Source: a virus. Taken from it: DNA of 22,464 nucleotides. Location of the stretch: IMG/VR virus record IMGVR_UViG_3300021373_001484, positions 1 to 22,464 of that record; one strand, 5' to 3'. The position numbers and the translations under genes are program-made. Shown in pieces: positions 1 to 9,644 of this stretch (position 1 is the first letter of the stretch; each line of letters starts with the position of its first letter). The notes beneath the pieces were generated by a model. It ran no database searches and had not been told where the DNA came from. It saw only the letters and a list, made by a program, of their open reading frames with translations.

Positions 1-1
1 T

Positions 2-3000
2 ACTATAAAACTTACCGGAGGTGGCGGCTCAGGAGCTACAGCAATAGCCAAACTAGGAGTAAACGGAACAGTAGCAAGTGTAGAAGTTACAAATAAAGGA
101 AGCGGCTACATTACAGCACCTACATTAACACTTACAGGAAGCATATCAGAAACAGGTAAAAATGCAAAACTTAGTGCTATATTAGGTGATGGATTAACAC
201 GTGGAATAACAAATGTTGTAAAATTTGATAGAGTTAGCAGAGATTATTCTTTTACGTCAATTAACGAAACAGAAACATTTGCTGGAACAGGATCAAAGTA
301 CATATTTGAACTTACTTGGCCTATGGATTTAAAAAATACAAATGTAACTGTGACTGTAGACAACATAGAACTTTTAAGAAGCGAATATACATACAGAAAT
401 GTAGAAAATACAGAAAAAAGCTATACCAGATATCACGGACAAATTACTTTGTCTGAACCTGTAGCTGTCAACACAAATATAGTTATTGCATATAAAAAAG
501 CAGTAAATTTATTGACTGCCCAAGATAGGATAAACATTGCATATGACCCTCAAACAGGACAATTTGCAAAAGATTTAGGTCAATTAATGGATGGTGTTGA
601 TTACGGTGGTGTTCAAGTTAAGAGCTTTGACTTTGGTGGACCTACTGGCTGGGATACAGGTCCGTGGTTTACAAGTGAATACGATACATATGATACTACC
701 TATGAAGATGAAGTTTTTAAATTAGATGGAAGCACAATTACACTTACTTTGAACAAACCTTTAGAAAGTGGTGTCACATATAATCTTTATAAAAATGGCG
801 TTAGATTAGATGATCCAGATTGGGTAGACGATAGCACTCAATTTACAAACCCTAATGCAATCATGCGTTCCATAATAGGTGACGGAACACAAACAGTGAT
901 TGAATTAGATGAGCTTGGCATTCAAACAGCTGCAGATGATGAAATTGTAATACGTAAATCAACTAGTGACGGTAGTTTCCTTCCTATACCAGGTAGCTAC
1001 GATACACTAATTGAAGGCGGCCAACTAGATTACACAACTGCCCAGGGTATACTAGCAGAAGAAATTAACATTGACGGTGACGGATTTGCAACGCCTACAA
1101 ACAGTGGCGGCCCTGATGAACAATTACCTGGTAGAGTTTTTGACACAGTAGATATAAAAGTTTATGAAAGACCAACTAGTGGGTCGAGTCAAATACATAG
1201 CCGTAATTACGTAGGTGACGGTGTTACTACAGAATTTGGAATAGGAACAGATCCTATTTTAGATAAGAATATATTTGTAAAAATTGACAACGTCATTCAA
1301 ACTGACTATACTATAGATAACACTACAGACAAAGTAAAATTTACAACGGCACCCTCTGCAAATTCAAACATAAACATTATAACACTTGATTATAGTGGAT
1401 CCAATATTTTAGACTTAGACGAGTTTGTAGCTGATGGAAGCAGTGCTGATTTTCTAACAAATATTACATACACAAACAATTTAAGTAGCTTAGTCACAAT
1501 AGACGGAAAGCGTGTAGAGCATGTAATTACAAAAAGCAATGCAACATATGCAGCAGAAAATAGAATTGTTATTAGATTCTCTGAACCACCAGTTGCAGAT
1601 GCAGTGGTTAAGTATGCGATATTTGAAGGCGATATACAAAACTTTAGTGCAGTTACTATAGATGAATTTGATGCTGACGGAAGCACTACTGTATTTGACT
1701 TAACACAGACTCCGTTCACACAAAAACCTTATGAATGGTTTACTATTGTGCAAGTCAATGATACTATATTAAATGCTGGATATTCACAAAAATATATTAT
1801 GACTGATAGTAAGGAATACCAGCTTAAATTATGGCAAGTTCCGACCGGAAGTCTACGATCAGGCCAATTAAGAATTTATCTAAATGGTCAAGAACTTACT
1901 TACATACAGGACTGGACATTTACAAGTGCAGGACAATTCAATCCTGCATTAGATGATGATGAACAATTAGGTAGTGCAATATTGCTAAATGCAAACGTAG
2001 GTTCTGCAGGCGATATTTTAAGAGTCTATGTTGTTGGTCAAGAAGATAGCACAGCCAGCGGCGGCGATTATAGATACGGATATTATGATAACGATAACAA
2101 TTTTGTAGAAGATACTAGTAGGTTATACATTTATTCAACACTAAACGAGAATGATAAAGTAAAAATATATCAGTTTAGTAACCATGATAGTCAAGGCATA
2201 GAAAGACAGAGTTTAGATGTAGTTGAACGCACTTTGCTGTCACCGGGCGTAAATGCAGGTAGACAAGTGTTTACACTTGACGGCAGTACAGCAAACTTAA
2301 ATCTTAATCCGCCTCTTACAATAGGTAAAAACTATGCTGTATATTTAAATAATGTTAGAATTGATGATTTTAATTACAACACACCACAGCAAGTTAACAA
2401 TAATGCAATAATACAAACAATAGTAGGTGCAGAGCAAACAGTTTTAGATTTACAAGTGTTAGGAATTGCAACAGCAACAGATGATGTTATTGAATTAGTT
2501 GAACTTGGTGGTTCTATAACACCTGATGACGGCACAGCTGATTGGTACGAACTAAGACAGCTCAGAGCGGGTTATGTCAACTTACAAAGTCCAGCAGTTG
2601 ATGATCAATACGTTTGGGTAGTTAAGAATGGTAAACTATTAGATCCTTCTGTAGATTATGTTATAACACCAAACAAAATGCGTATTAAATTGACAGATAC
2701 TCTCAGCGAGAATGACACTATAGAAACATTCCATTTTGCTAAAGAAAGTTTAAAAAATAAGTTTGGATGGCGCCAGTTTAAAGATATTTTAAACAGAGAT
2801 ATTTATAAAAGACTAGACGGAACACAGAATTACAGACTGGTTGAACCGCTAAATTATAATGACAAGGTAATTGTTGTTGAAAACAGCACCAATCTACCAG
2901 ATCCAATTCCAGGATCTAGGTACCCAGGAGTAATATTTATAGATAAGGAACGTATAGAATATTTCAGAAAAAGTGGAAATGTGCTTACACAACTTAGAAG

Positions 3001-3490
3001 AGGAACTCTTGGTACAGGAGTGAAAGACACTTATCCTGTGGGAACAGAATTTTACGATCAGAGTCAAACTTCGTCGATGCCGTACAAAGATGAAATAATA
3101 ACATCTACATTTACTGCTGACGGAACTAGTAACACATATGAACTTGACTTTACACCTAATAGTGTAAATGAATTTGAAGTTTTTGTAGCAGGTCGCAGAC
3201 TTAGAAAAACAACACTAGAATCATACCAGTTAGATACAACTTTAAGAACAACATATGCAACATCAACTGAAGTAATAAGCCAAGATAGTCCTGAAGGTGA
3301 TGTTACATTACCGGCAGAATTTAGCATTTCAGGCAGTAGCTTGACATTGCTTGAAACACCAGGAGAGAATCAAAAAGTAATAATAGTGCGTAAACAAGGT
3401 AGACTTTGGAATGATACAGGAACAGCGTTAAGTAATGCTGATAGCGATATTAGTAGATTCTTGAGATCCACAACAGTTGACTTACCCTGA
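2..3490 (+). CDS. Large modular virion (tail/baseplate or fibre-type) structural protein, 5'-truncated
   Basis: The reading frame is open to the left edge, so the methionine at 323 is internal; 1162 residues are visible. The first visible residues contain a TGGGGSGATA / VTNKGSGYITAPT motif common in marine phage structural proteins. Most of the rest is a string of beta-rich modules of the type 'DGs-x-f-x-l ... vyvnG-x-l ... Y-x-i ... v-x-i', for example near nt 713-985, 1213-1400, 1420-1640, 2266-2535 and 3112-3400. A C-terminal segment (nt 2764-3085) with 'GWRQFKDILNRD', 'PGVIFIDKERIEYF' and 'RRGTLGTG' recalls large structural proteins of T4-like cyanophages and pelagiphages. No enzyme motif was seen. 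A particle role is inferred from composition and from the fibre genes downstream; the exact virion position is unknown. Confidence 0.8.
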   Translation, partial: TIKLTGGGGSGATAIAKLGVNGTVASVEVTNKGSGYITAPTLTLTGSISETGKNAKLSAILGDGLTRGITNVVKFDRVSRDYSFTSINETETFAGTGSKYIFELTWPMDLKNTNVTVTVDNIELLRSEYTYRNVENTEKSYTRYHGQITLSEPVAVNTNIVIAYKKAVNLLTAQDRINIAYDPQTGQFAKDLGQLMDGVDYGGVQVKSFDFGGPTGWDTGPWFTSEYDTYDTTYEDEVFKLDGSTITLTLNKPLESGVTYNLYKNGVRLDDPDWVDDSTQFTNPNAIMRSIIGDGTQTVIELDELGIQTAADDEIVIRKSTSDGSFLPIPGSYDTLIEGGQLDYTTAQGILAEEINIDGDGFATPTNSGGPDEQLPGRVFDTVDIKVYERPTSGSSQIHSRNYVGDGVTTEFGIGTDPILDKNIFVKIDNVIQTDYTIDNTTDKVKFTTAPSANSNINIITLDYSGSNILDLDEFVADGSSADFLTNITYTNNLSSLVTIDGKRVEHVITKSNATYAAENRIVIRFSEPPVADAVVKYAIFEGDIQNFSAVTIDEFDADGSTTVFDLTQTPFTQKPYEWFTIVQVNDTILNAGYSQKYIMTDSKEYQLKLWQVPTGSLRSGQLRIYLNGQELTYIQDWTFTSAGQFNPALDDDEQLGSAILLNANVGSAGDILRVYVVGQEDSTASGGDYRYGYYDNDNNFVEDTSRLYIYSTLNENDKVKIYQFSNHDSQGIERQSLDVVERTLLSPGVNAGRQVFTLDGSTANLNLNPPLTIGKNYAVYLNNVRIDDFNYNTPQQVNNNAIIQTIVGAEQTVLDLQVLGIATATDDVIELVELGGSITPDDGTADWYELRQLRAGYVNLQSPAVDDQYVWVVKNGKLLDPSVDYVITPNKMRIKLTDTLSENDTIETFHFAKESLKNKFGWRQFKDILNRDIYKRLDGTQNYRLVEPLNYNDKVIVVENSTNLPDPIPGSRYPGVIFIDKERIEYFRKSGNVLTQLRRGTLGTGVKDTYPVGTEFYDQSQTSSMPYKDEIITSTFTADGTSNTYELDFTPNSVNEFEVFVAGRRLRKTTLESYQLDTTLRTTYATSTEVISQDSPEGDVTLPAEFSISGSSLTLLETPGENQKVIIVRKQGRLWNDTGTALSNADSDISRFLRSTTVDLP
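713..985 (+). repeat. Internal protein duplication, copy 1 (partner 2266-2535)
   Basis: This stretch of the large structural gene encodes a module starting FKLDGSTITLTLNKPL, continuing with NLYKNGVRLDD and NPNAIMRSIIGDGTQT, and ending LGIQTAADDEIVI. A second copy with the same order of motifs begins near nt 2266. The two are clearly homologous at protein level but diverged at DNA level, so this is an old intragenic duplication rather than a recent direct repeat. Confidence 0.75.
2266..2535 (+). repeat. Internal protein duplication, copy 2 (partner 713-985)
   Basis: This module encodes FTLDGSTANLNLNPPL, AVYLNNVRIDD, NNNAIIQTIVGAEQT and LGIATATDDVIEL. Each of these matches a motif in the same order in the copy near nt 713-985. 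About 1.3 kb of other repeat-type modules separates the copies within the same protein. Confidence 0.75.
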
Positions 3491-3496
3491 TAAATA
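3489..3496 (+). promoter_or_regulatory. T4-type late promoter motif (GATAAATA)
   Basis: GATAAATA overlaps the TGA stop of the preceding structural gene and lies about 18 nt before the start of the next gene. T4 and cyanomyovirus late promoters consist essentially of a TATAAATA or NATAAATA -10 element without a -35. The same element recurs before 8122 and 9678, which makes chance less likely. Confidence 0.6.
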
Positions 3497-3514
3497 ACAC
3501 AGTAGGACATAAAA

Positions 3515-4129
3515 ATGAATGATAATCTAAAAGAAAAAAATGGTATACTAATTAAAGGTCATATAAAGATATTTGATCCTGAGACTAAAGAAGTATACAT
3601 TGATAAAAATAATGCTATTCATTACGAAAACATGAGTATAGCGTTAGCCGACAGTGTCGGAAATAGAGGAAATGGCTGGATTTACGAAATGAGTTTTGGT
3701 AATGGCGGCACAAGTGTGGATCCTACAGGTATTATCACTTATCTAACTCCTAATTCTACAGGAACAAATGCAAGTTTGTATAATCAAACTTATACTAAAA
3801 TTGTAGATGACAATAGTGTAAACAACACTGATCCAGTAAGAAATAAAATTGAAACACGTCACGTAAGTGGTACAAATTACACCGACGTTCTAATAACTTG
3901 TTTGTTAGATTACGGTGAACCAAGTGGGCAGGATGCATTTGATACTGCAACAGATCAAAACAGTTTATATGTATTTGATGAACTAGGACTTAAAGGTTAT
4001 AATGCAAGCGGCACAGGAAATTTATTAACACACGTTGTATTCCATCCTGTACAGAAAAGTTTGAATAGGTTAATTCAAATTGATTATACTGTCAGAATCC
4101 AAAGTCTTGCTGGCACGGTTGGAGAATAA
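3515..4129 (+). CDS. Conserved T4-like marine phage virion-associated protein, function unknown
   Basis: This 204-residue protein starts at ATG 3515, about 7 nt after an AGGA, and a GATAAATA late motif lies just upstream. Recognisable motifs are the N-terminal 'IFDPETKEVYIDKNNAIHYENMS', split here as IFDPETKEVYIDKNN then AIHYENMS, a central MSFGNGGTS, a 'LLDYGEPSGQ' segment and the C-terminal HVVFHPVQKSLNRLIQIDYTV. From memory, this pattern belongs to a protein found beside fibre genes in T4-like cyanophages and related marine phages, with no assigned biochemical role. No signal peptide or membrane segment is visible. Its place between the large structural gene and three fibre genes, behind a late promoter, makes a particle component or tail-assembly factor likely. 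Confidence 0.7.
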   Translation: MNDNLKEKNGILIKGHIKIFDPETKEVYIDKNNAIHYENMSIALADSVGNRGNGWIYEMSFGNGGTSVDPTGIITYLTPNSTGTNASLYNQTYTKIVDDNSVNNTDPVRNKIETRHVSGTNYTDVLITCLLDYGEPSGQDAFDTATDQNSLYVFDELGLKGYNASGTGNLLTHVVFHPVQKSLNRLIQIDYTVRIQSLAGTVGE

Positions 4130-4132
4130 TAA

Positions 4133-6148
4133 ATGGCATATACAATAGCATATACTGACCAAGCTAACAAAGGTACAATAACTGTTGAAGATAATACTAT
4201 CAATACAGAGACATCATTAGGACTACCTGGTAGAAACACAACAGCATATGGTACAACTATTGCTACAAATTTTTTGCATTTGTTAGAAAATTTTGCAAGT
4301 GCTACAGAACCTTCAACACCTGTTGAAGGACAGTTATGGTATGACACAACACCCGGCGTAGAACAATTAAAGGTATATGATGGAACAAATTGGGTAGCAA
4401 GTGGCGGACTAAAAAAAGCAACTACTGCACCGCAAGCAGGGCAAAGTTTAATCGGAGATCTTTGGGTAGATACTGATAACCAACAATTATATTTGTTTAG
4501 TGGTTCAGGATGGGTATTAGTAGGTCCTAACTTTAGTGATGGATTAGTCACAGGTGCCACACCTGTAAGTATAATAGGAACAGATGATGTTACATATAAT
4601 GTTTTACAAATTGAAGTAGATGCCAAACCAGTTGCACTTATAACAACCCAAAGTTTTACACCAAAAGTTGTTATTCCAGGATTTAGCACACTTAATCCGG
4701 GATTCAATCTAAGTGCGAATAACATTACAGGTAGCGGCGTACCTAAATTTTATGGCACCGCAGAAAAAGCCGAGGGGTTAATTGTAAGTGGAAATACTAT
4801 CGCTGCTGGAAACTTTTTAAGAGGAGATGTAACAAGTACAACAGCATTTCCTATTAATGTCCAAAACAACACAGGAATAAACTACGGCATTAATGCTGAA
4901 ATGAATATTGGTGTTGAAGGAAATGCAGGTGTATTCCAACATAACATTGCTGGCTCATCAATGGACTTCAAAGTAAAAAATGACGGCATACTTAAAAATG
5001 TTTTAAGAATAGACAGTGATTTAAAAATTGGTATTAACAATGTTGCTCCAGATCAAGAATTAGATGTCACAGGCAACATACAAGCAAGCGGACTTATCAA
5101 CACAACATCAACTGTAAATAGTACAACATTCTCTAATGGTAGCATTAGGACTGCAGGTGGATTAGGTGTTGCACAAGATACAAATATAGGTGGGCAACTT
5201 AATGTAACCGGACTCACAACTACTAGAAATATAGTACCTAACGAAAACAATACAAAAGATATTGGTAGTACAACCTTAAAATATGCAAGAATGTATGCAA
5301 CAACTTTTATAGGCAATGTTACAGGTAACGTAAGTGGTACAGTTTCGGGTAGAGCAGGAAGTTCAGATAGATTAACAAGTGCAACAACATTTAGATTTGC
5401 TGGAGATATAACAGCTGATGACACTGTATTTGATGGACAGACAGGCGGCACACTAAAAGTATTTAACACAAGTATCAGTAACGACATTGTTGCTGGTAAA
5501 CCTAATGTGTTGTCTTCTCAAGCAGATGATGAATTATTAATAAACAGAACATCCGGCGACACTGGACTAAAAAAAATTAATAGAATAAATTTGTTTAGTG
5601 CAATACAGGGGTTAACACCAACAGGAACTGTAGTTCCTTTTGCCGGAGGCGCCGCGCCTATAGGTTGGTTATTATGTGACGGCACAGAAGTTTTAATAAG
5701 TGCTTACGGACAATTATATGATGTAATTGGCACTACATATAAAGCATCGCCTACTTCGGGATATTTTGCCCTACCGGATTTACGTGGTAGATTTTTATTA
5801 GGTGCTGATAATATGGGCGGAACAAGTGCTGATGTTGTTACATCAGGCTCTGCAGATGTAATTGGTGCAAAAGATGGTGCAGAACAAATTACAATAACAA
5901 CTGAAAACTTGCCTGAACACGAACACGATCTTAGAGGTGATAGCGGCGACCAATATTATGCGATTAGAGATGTAAGTGGCACACCAAATGATAATGAAGC
6001 AATTATTTATGATGCACCAACAGGAACAGGTGCTGGTCAAGCATATCCTGCAAGTGGTGGTATATTGACAGAAGATAGCGTAGGGCAACCAATAAGTGTT
6101 ATGAATCCGTTTATGACAATGAATTTCATAATTTATACTGGAGGGTAA
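4133..6148 (+). CDS. Tail fibre-like protein with phage tail-collar domain
   Basis: This 671-residue protein starts at ATG 4133 with GGAG at 4121-4124, 3 nt after the previous stop. Residues 1 to about 215 form the N-terminal module shared with the next two genes, with motifs NFLHLLENFA, GQLWYDT, LKVYDGTNW, GDLWVDT and WVLVGP. The middle is repetitive and shaft-like (LDVTGNIQASG, IGSTTLKYARMYATTF). Around residues 497-560 lies a phage tail-collar type domain: VVPFAGGAAPIGWLLCDG, then GYFALPDLRGRFLLGAD. The C-terminus MNPFMTMNFIIYTGG is typical of collar-domain fibres. Such proteins are trimeric adhesins at the phage tail. Whether it is a short or a side fibre cannot be told. No late promoter precedes it, so it is probably co-transcribed with 3515. 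Confidence 0.85.
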   Translation: MAYTIAYTDQANKGTITVEDNTINTETSLGLPGRNTTAYGTTIATNFLHLLENFASATEPSTPVEGQLWYDTTPGVEQLKVYDGTNWVASGGLKKATTAPQAGQSLIGDLWVDTDNQQLYLFSGSGWVLVGPNFSDGLVTGATPVSIIGTDDVTYNVLQIEVDAKPVALITTQSFTPKVVIPGFSTLNPGFNLSANNITGSGVPKFYGTAEKAEGLIVSGNTIAAGNFLRGDVTSTTAFPINVQNNTGINYGINAEMNIGVEGNAGVFQHNIAGSSMDFKVKNDGILKNVLRIDSDLKIGINNVAPDQELDVTGNIQASGLINTTSTVNSTTFSNGSIRTAGGLGVAQDTNIGGQLNVTGLTTTRNIVPNENNTKDIGSTTLKYARMYATTFIGNVTGNVSGTVSGRAGSSDRLTSATTFRFAGDITADDTVFDGQTGGTLKVFNTSISNDIVAGKPNVLSSQADDELLINRTSGDTGLKKINRINLFSAIQGLTPTGTVVPFAGGAAPIGWLLCDGTEVLISAYGQLYDVIGTTYKASPTSGYFALPDLRGRFLLGADNMGGTSADVVTSGSADVIGAKDGAEQITITTENLPEHEHDLRGDSGDQYYAIRDVSGTPNDNEAIIYDAPTGTGAGQAYPASGGILTEDSVGQPISVMNPFMTMNFIIYTGG

Positions 6149-6153
6149 GAGTA

Positions 6154-8085
6154 GTGAGTTATAGACTAAACAGAACAGATGGTGAATTACTAGTAGACTT
6201 AACTGACGGAATACTTGATTTAACTACTACTGACTTAACTTTAATCGGAAAAAATTACAAAGGCTTTGGTGAATTCCTTAATGAAAACTTTATTGCTTTA
6301 TTAGAAAATTTTGCATCAACATCTCAACCTACAAATCCTATGGTAGGTCAACTATGGTATGATAAACAAGATGCAAGGTTAAAAGTATATGATGGTACAG
6401 TCTTTAGACCTGCTACAGGTAGTGTTGTAAGCAGCACAAGACCTACCAATTTGAATGTAGGCGATATTTGGATTGATAACGAAGAAAATAAATTATATAT
6501 TTGGGATGGAAGTGATTTAACATTGGTCGGTCCTGAATATAGTGCAGGACAAGGCAAAACAGGATTTGAAGTTACAAGCCAATTAGATGCAACTGATGTA
6601 CAACGAACTATACTAAAACTATTTTTAGGCGGCACACTTGTAGGTATATTTTCACCAGAAACATTTTATATTTTACCTGAATATGCTATAGCAGGGTATC
6701 CACAAGTTGCAGGTGATTCACAAAATAGACAATTATTAGAAAAAGGATTCAATGTAGTAAACAGTGAATTTTTTTATAGAGGTACAGCAACTAGTGCTAA
6801 AGGACTTGTTGATGATGCAGGTATTGTTAGGTCTGCTGAAAACTTTATACCTACAGATGCAAACGGTGCAACTACAGGTAGTTTAAAAATTAAAAACAGT
6901 GCAGGACTAAGTGTAGGAGTCGGCGAAACAGAATATGCAATTTTAAAAATTGCCGGAACCACAGCAACATTAGAAACACAACAAAGTAACGGAGACCTTG
7001 CATTTAAGGTAAGATCAGGTAGTAGTTTCTTACCTGCGATGTATGTAGACACTAGTGAAAAATATATAGGCATTTGGAAATCCAATCCAGCATACAGCTT
7101 AGATGTAACTGGAGATGGAAGATTTACAAGCAACCTTACAGTTGGCGGTAACTTATTAGTAGAAGGAACAACTACACATTTAAACACAACAACATTAAGA
7201 GTTGAAGACAAAAATATAGAACTAGGCATACTAGATGACAGTACAGAAGCAACTGATGCACAGATAGATGGCGGCGGCATAATAGTAAGAAGTTTAAATG
7301 GAAGTAAAGATTGGACTTGGCAAGCAAGTACAAGTGCTTGGACAAGTAATCAAGATATAAACATTCAGTCTGGAGTTGATAATCCAGATCCAGCTTTAAT
7401 GGTAGACGGTGTGGATATTTTGACTAAGACAACACTTGGTAGCACAGTTAATAATGCGTTAGGACTTACTAGAGTAGGGACACTATCTGAACTCACTGTT
7501 GATGATATAAATATAAACTCGGCAACAATTACTAGAATAAACGGCACTGGACTTAATATTGTAGCTGGAGGAGACATTACTGTTGATAGTCAAAATATTA
7601 CAGGACTAGCAGAACCTTCTGCTGCTACAGATGCCGCAACAAAAAATTATGTTGATGTACAATTATATAGTAAAGATGTAATTATAAGTTTAGACGTAAC
7701 TGGATTGACTGACCCAGATCCAATTGGATCAGTAGACGGACCAAAAAATAGTATTGCTACATTGTTACAAAATATGCAATCAGCAAGTCAATATGAAACT
7801 GGAACTACTGCATATGTAATGGCAACTTCATATACTGGATCAACAGTATCTGGTATCACTGTTGACATCACAACTAGCCCGGATACATCTGGGGTGCTTA
7901 CTAAGTCTTCTATTGCAGTTGATAAAGACAATGTAAGCAGTTCTGAAACAGTAATTCAAGATATTAGTCAAAGTAATGATGCAAGCGGTGTTGCTACACT
8001 AACAGCTATAAGATATCTTTATGAATATACAGTATCTGCAAACACTTGGACATTTGTACGCAGGACTCTACAGACAGTAACATAA
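6154..8085 (+). CDS. Tail fibre-like protein, second of three with a shared N-terminal module
   Basis: The 643-residue protein begins with GTG 6154; GGAGGG at 6140-6145 sits 8 nt upstream and supports this non-ATG start. Residues 1 to about 215 are homologous to the N-termini of the flanking fibre genes (NENFIALLENFA, GQLWYD, LKVYDGT, GDIWIDN, LVGPEYSAG). The central part has fibre-type motifs YSLDVTGDGRFTSNLTVGG and LRVEDKNIELGILDDS, followed by KDWTWQAST and ATDAATKNYVD. The C-terminal quarter, rich in Ser and Thr, ends FVRRTLQTVT and has neither a collar nor an ADLAEKY domain, so the tip differs from both neighbours. It is probably another adhesin or fibre segment. It is 5 nt from the upstream stop and has no promoter of its own. 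Confidence 0.8.
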   Translation: MSYRLNRTDGELLVDLTDGILDLTTTDLTLIGKNYKGFGEFLNENFIALLENFASTSQPTNPMVGQLWYDKQDARLKVYDGTVFRPATGSVVSSTRPTNLNVGDIWIDNEENKLYIWDGSDLTLVGPEYSAGQGKTGFEVTSQLDATDVQRTILKLFLGGTLVGIFSPETFYILPEYAIAGYPQVAGDSQNRQLLEKGFNVVNSEFFYRGTATSAKGLVDDAGIVRSAENFIPTDANGATTGSLKIKNSAGLSVGVGETEYAILKIAGTTATLETQQSNGDLAFKVRSGSSFLPAMYVDTSEKYIGIWKSNPAYSLDVTGDGRFTSNLTVGGNLLVEGTTTHLNTTTLRVEDKNIELGILDDSTEATDAQIDGGGIIVRSLNGSKDWTWQASTSAWTSNQDINIQSGVDNPDPALMVDGVDILTKTTLGSTVNNALGLTRVGTLSELTVDDININSATITRINGTGLNIVAGGDITVDSQNITGLAEPSAATDAATKNYVDVQLYSKDVIISLDVTGLTDPDPIGSVDGPKNSIATLLQNMQSASQYETGTTAYVMATSYTGSTVSGITVDITTSPDTSGVLTKSSIAVDKDNVSSSETVIQDISQSNDASGVATLTAIRYLYEYTVSANTWTFVRRTLQTVT

Positions 8086-8095
8086 TGACAAAAGC

Positions 8096-8103
8096 GATAA
8101 ATA
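8096..8103 (+). promoter_or_regulatory. T4-type late promoter motif (GATAAATA)
   Basis: GATAAATA lies in the 36-nt gap between the second and third fibre genes, about 18 nt before ATG 8122. Element and spacing to the gene match those before 3515. No -35 element is visible, as expected for T4-type late promoters. Confidence 0.6.
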
Positions 8104-8121
8104 AACATATAGGGGTAATAC

Positions 8122-9639
8122 ATGTCATATACAATTAATAGATATAACAATGTTCAGCTAACAGTTGTAGAAGATGGAACTATAGATCAGACTACAGACT
8201 TAAAACTAGTAGGTAAAAACTATGCTGGATATGGAGAAATACAAAACGAGAACTTTGTATTTTTACTTGAAAATTTTGCTGGTGCAGCGCAACCGCCAAA
8301 AGCACTAAGTGGTCAAATTTGGTTCGATACTAGTAATAGTAAATTAAAATTTTATGATGGAACAAAATGGAGAACTACTGGTGGAGCTGAAGTAAGTGCA
8401 ACTACCCCTGCTGGACTTGCTTTAGGTGATTTTTGGTGGGACACAGGAAATGAACAACTATATGCATACAACGGCACATCATTTGTATTAGTAGGACCAC
8501 AAGGTGTGGGCGATACAGTCACACAATTCCAAAGTACTAACATTAGAGATAACGGCGGAACTTCTAGACCAGTTATAAAATCTATTATTAACGATGAAGT
8601 TATCCATATTATTAGTGCCCAAGAATTTACAATCGGCACAGAAGATGCATCTGACTATCCTGGATTTGATGTTGTAAGACAAGGGTTAACCCTTAAAAAT
8701 ACTATTAACTCAACAGGTGGTGTTACATCAACAGGACATAGATTCTGGGGTACAGCTTCAAATGCATTAAAATTAAACGGTATAGACGCAAGTAATTATG
8801 TTGTGTCTACTCCTGGATCAGCAACAGAATTTACTACAGTAGTTGAATTTTCAGATTTAGGATTAACTGTAGGTAACACAAATGACTTAGCAATTAAGAT
8901 TGTAGACGACAATAAAGGATTAATTGCAAACGAGCAAGGAACACAAACATACTTCCAAGTTCAAAACTCAAGTGCTGCACAGAAGATGCCTTTGAGATTA
9001 ACAGCGGAAGCAATATTACCAGGATACAGTAATGTAGCTACTTGGACAGGTGTTGAAACTGTAAATATTGGTTCAGCATCAGCAGGCTTTAGCACAGTGT
9101 ATGCAACTACTTTTAGCGGAACTGCAACAAATTCACAAAAATTAGAAGTTGGCGGAGTTTCAAGAAGCGCAAGTACAAGTGCTACAGCAAATACCGTTGC
9201 AGGTAGAGATGGTGCAGGTGATTTGACTGCAAATGTGTTTAGAGGAACAGCAACATCTGCACAGTTTGCTGACTTAGCTGAAAAATATACATCTGATAAA
9301 GATTACGAGCCAGGTACAGTATTAGTATTTGGTGGAGAAGCAGAAGTTACAGAATGTAAAATATTCTGCGATCAAAGATTAGCAGGTGTTGTATCAACAA
9401 ATCCAGCACATTTGATGAACGAAGGAATTGACGGAGTAGCGATTGCACTTAAAGGTCGTGTACCATGTAAAGTAGAAGGTGTAGTAAGAAAAGGTGACAT
9501 TTTAGTTACTGGGCCAGTACCTGGAACAGCAACAGCACTCAAATCTGATAGTGCTATGCCTAGCCCTTATTGTGTAGTAGGAAAAAGTTTAGAGGACAGC
9601 GACGATGCTGGAGTCAAGATGATTGAAGTTGCAGTATAA
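8122..9639 (+). CDS. Tail fibre-like protein with 'ADLAEKY' C-terminal domain
   Basis: The 505-residue protein starts at ATG 8122 with AGGGG at 8111-8115. Residues 1 to about 215 are the same module as in the two preceding fibres (NENFVFLLENFA, GQIWFDT, LKFYDGTKW, GDFWWDT, FVLVGPQ). A shaft segment follows, with INIGSA-like VNIGSASAGFSTVYATTF. From about residue 382 a compact domain starts FADLAEKYTSDKDYEPGT and continues VLVFGG, RLAGVVSTNPAHLMN, VALKGRVP-type and GDILVTGPVPGTA motifs. This C-terminal domain is frequent in marine phage fibres. It resembles self-cleaving intramolecular chaperone or G2-type peptidase domains, but I cannot confirm autoproteolysis from sequence alone. It is preceded by its own late promoter motif. 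Confidence 0.8.
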   Translation: MSYTINRYNNVQLTVVEDGTIDQTTDLKLVGKNYAGYGEIQNENFVFLLENFAGAAQPPKALSGQIWFDTSNSKLKFYDGTKWRTTGGAEVSATTPAGLALGDFWWDTGNEQLYAYNGTSFVLVGPQGVGDTVTQFQSTNIRDNGGTSRPVIKSIINDEVIHIISAQEFTIGTEDASDYPGFDVVRQGLTLKNTINSTGGVTSTGHRFWGTASNALKLNGIDASNYVVSTPGSATEFTTVVEFSDLGLTVGNTNDLAIKIVDDNKGLIANEQGTQTYFQVQNSSAAQKMPLRLTAEAILPGYSNVATWTGVETVNIGSASAGFSTVYATTFSGTATNSQKLEVGGVSRSASTSATANTVAGRDGAGDLTANVFRGTATSAQFADLAEKYTSDKDYEPGTVLVFGGEAEVTECKIFCDQRLAGVVSTNPAHLMNEGIDGVAIALKGRVPCKVEGVVRKGDILVTGPVPGTATALKSDSAMPSPYCVVGKSLEDSDDAGVKMIEVAV

Positions 9640-9644
9640 ACACG

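Noticed and set aside
323-325. ATG 323 as the start of the first structural gene
   Set aside because: The frame is open without a stop to the left edge, and the upstream codons encode a TGGGGSGATA ... GSGYITAPT motif typical of these proteins, so the gene begins outside the window.
4084-4725. 213-codon ORF on the minus strand
   Set aside because: It lies entirely opposite strongly supported + strand genes, has Ser/Val/Pro-rich composition typical of antisense of AT-rich coding DNA, and no ribosome site. All other minus-strand ORFs, such as 5053-5487, 6774-7280 and 15595-16020, were rejected for the same reasons.
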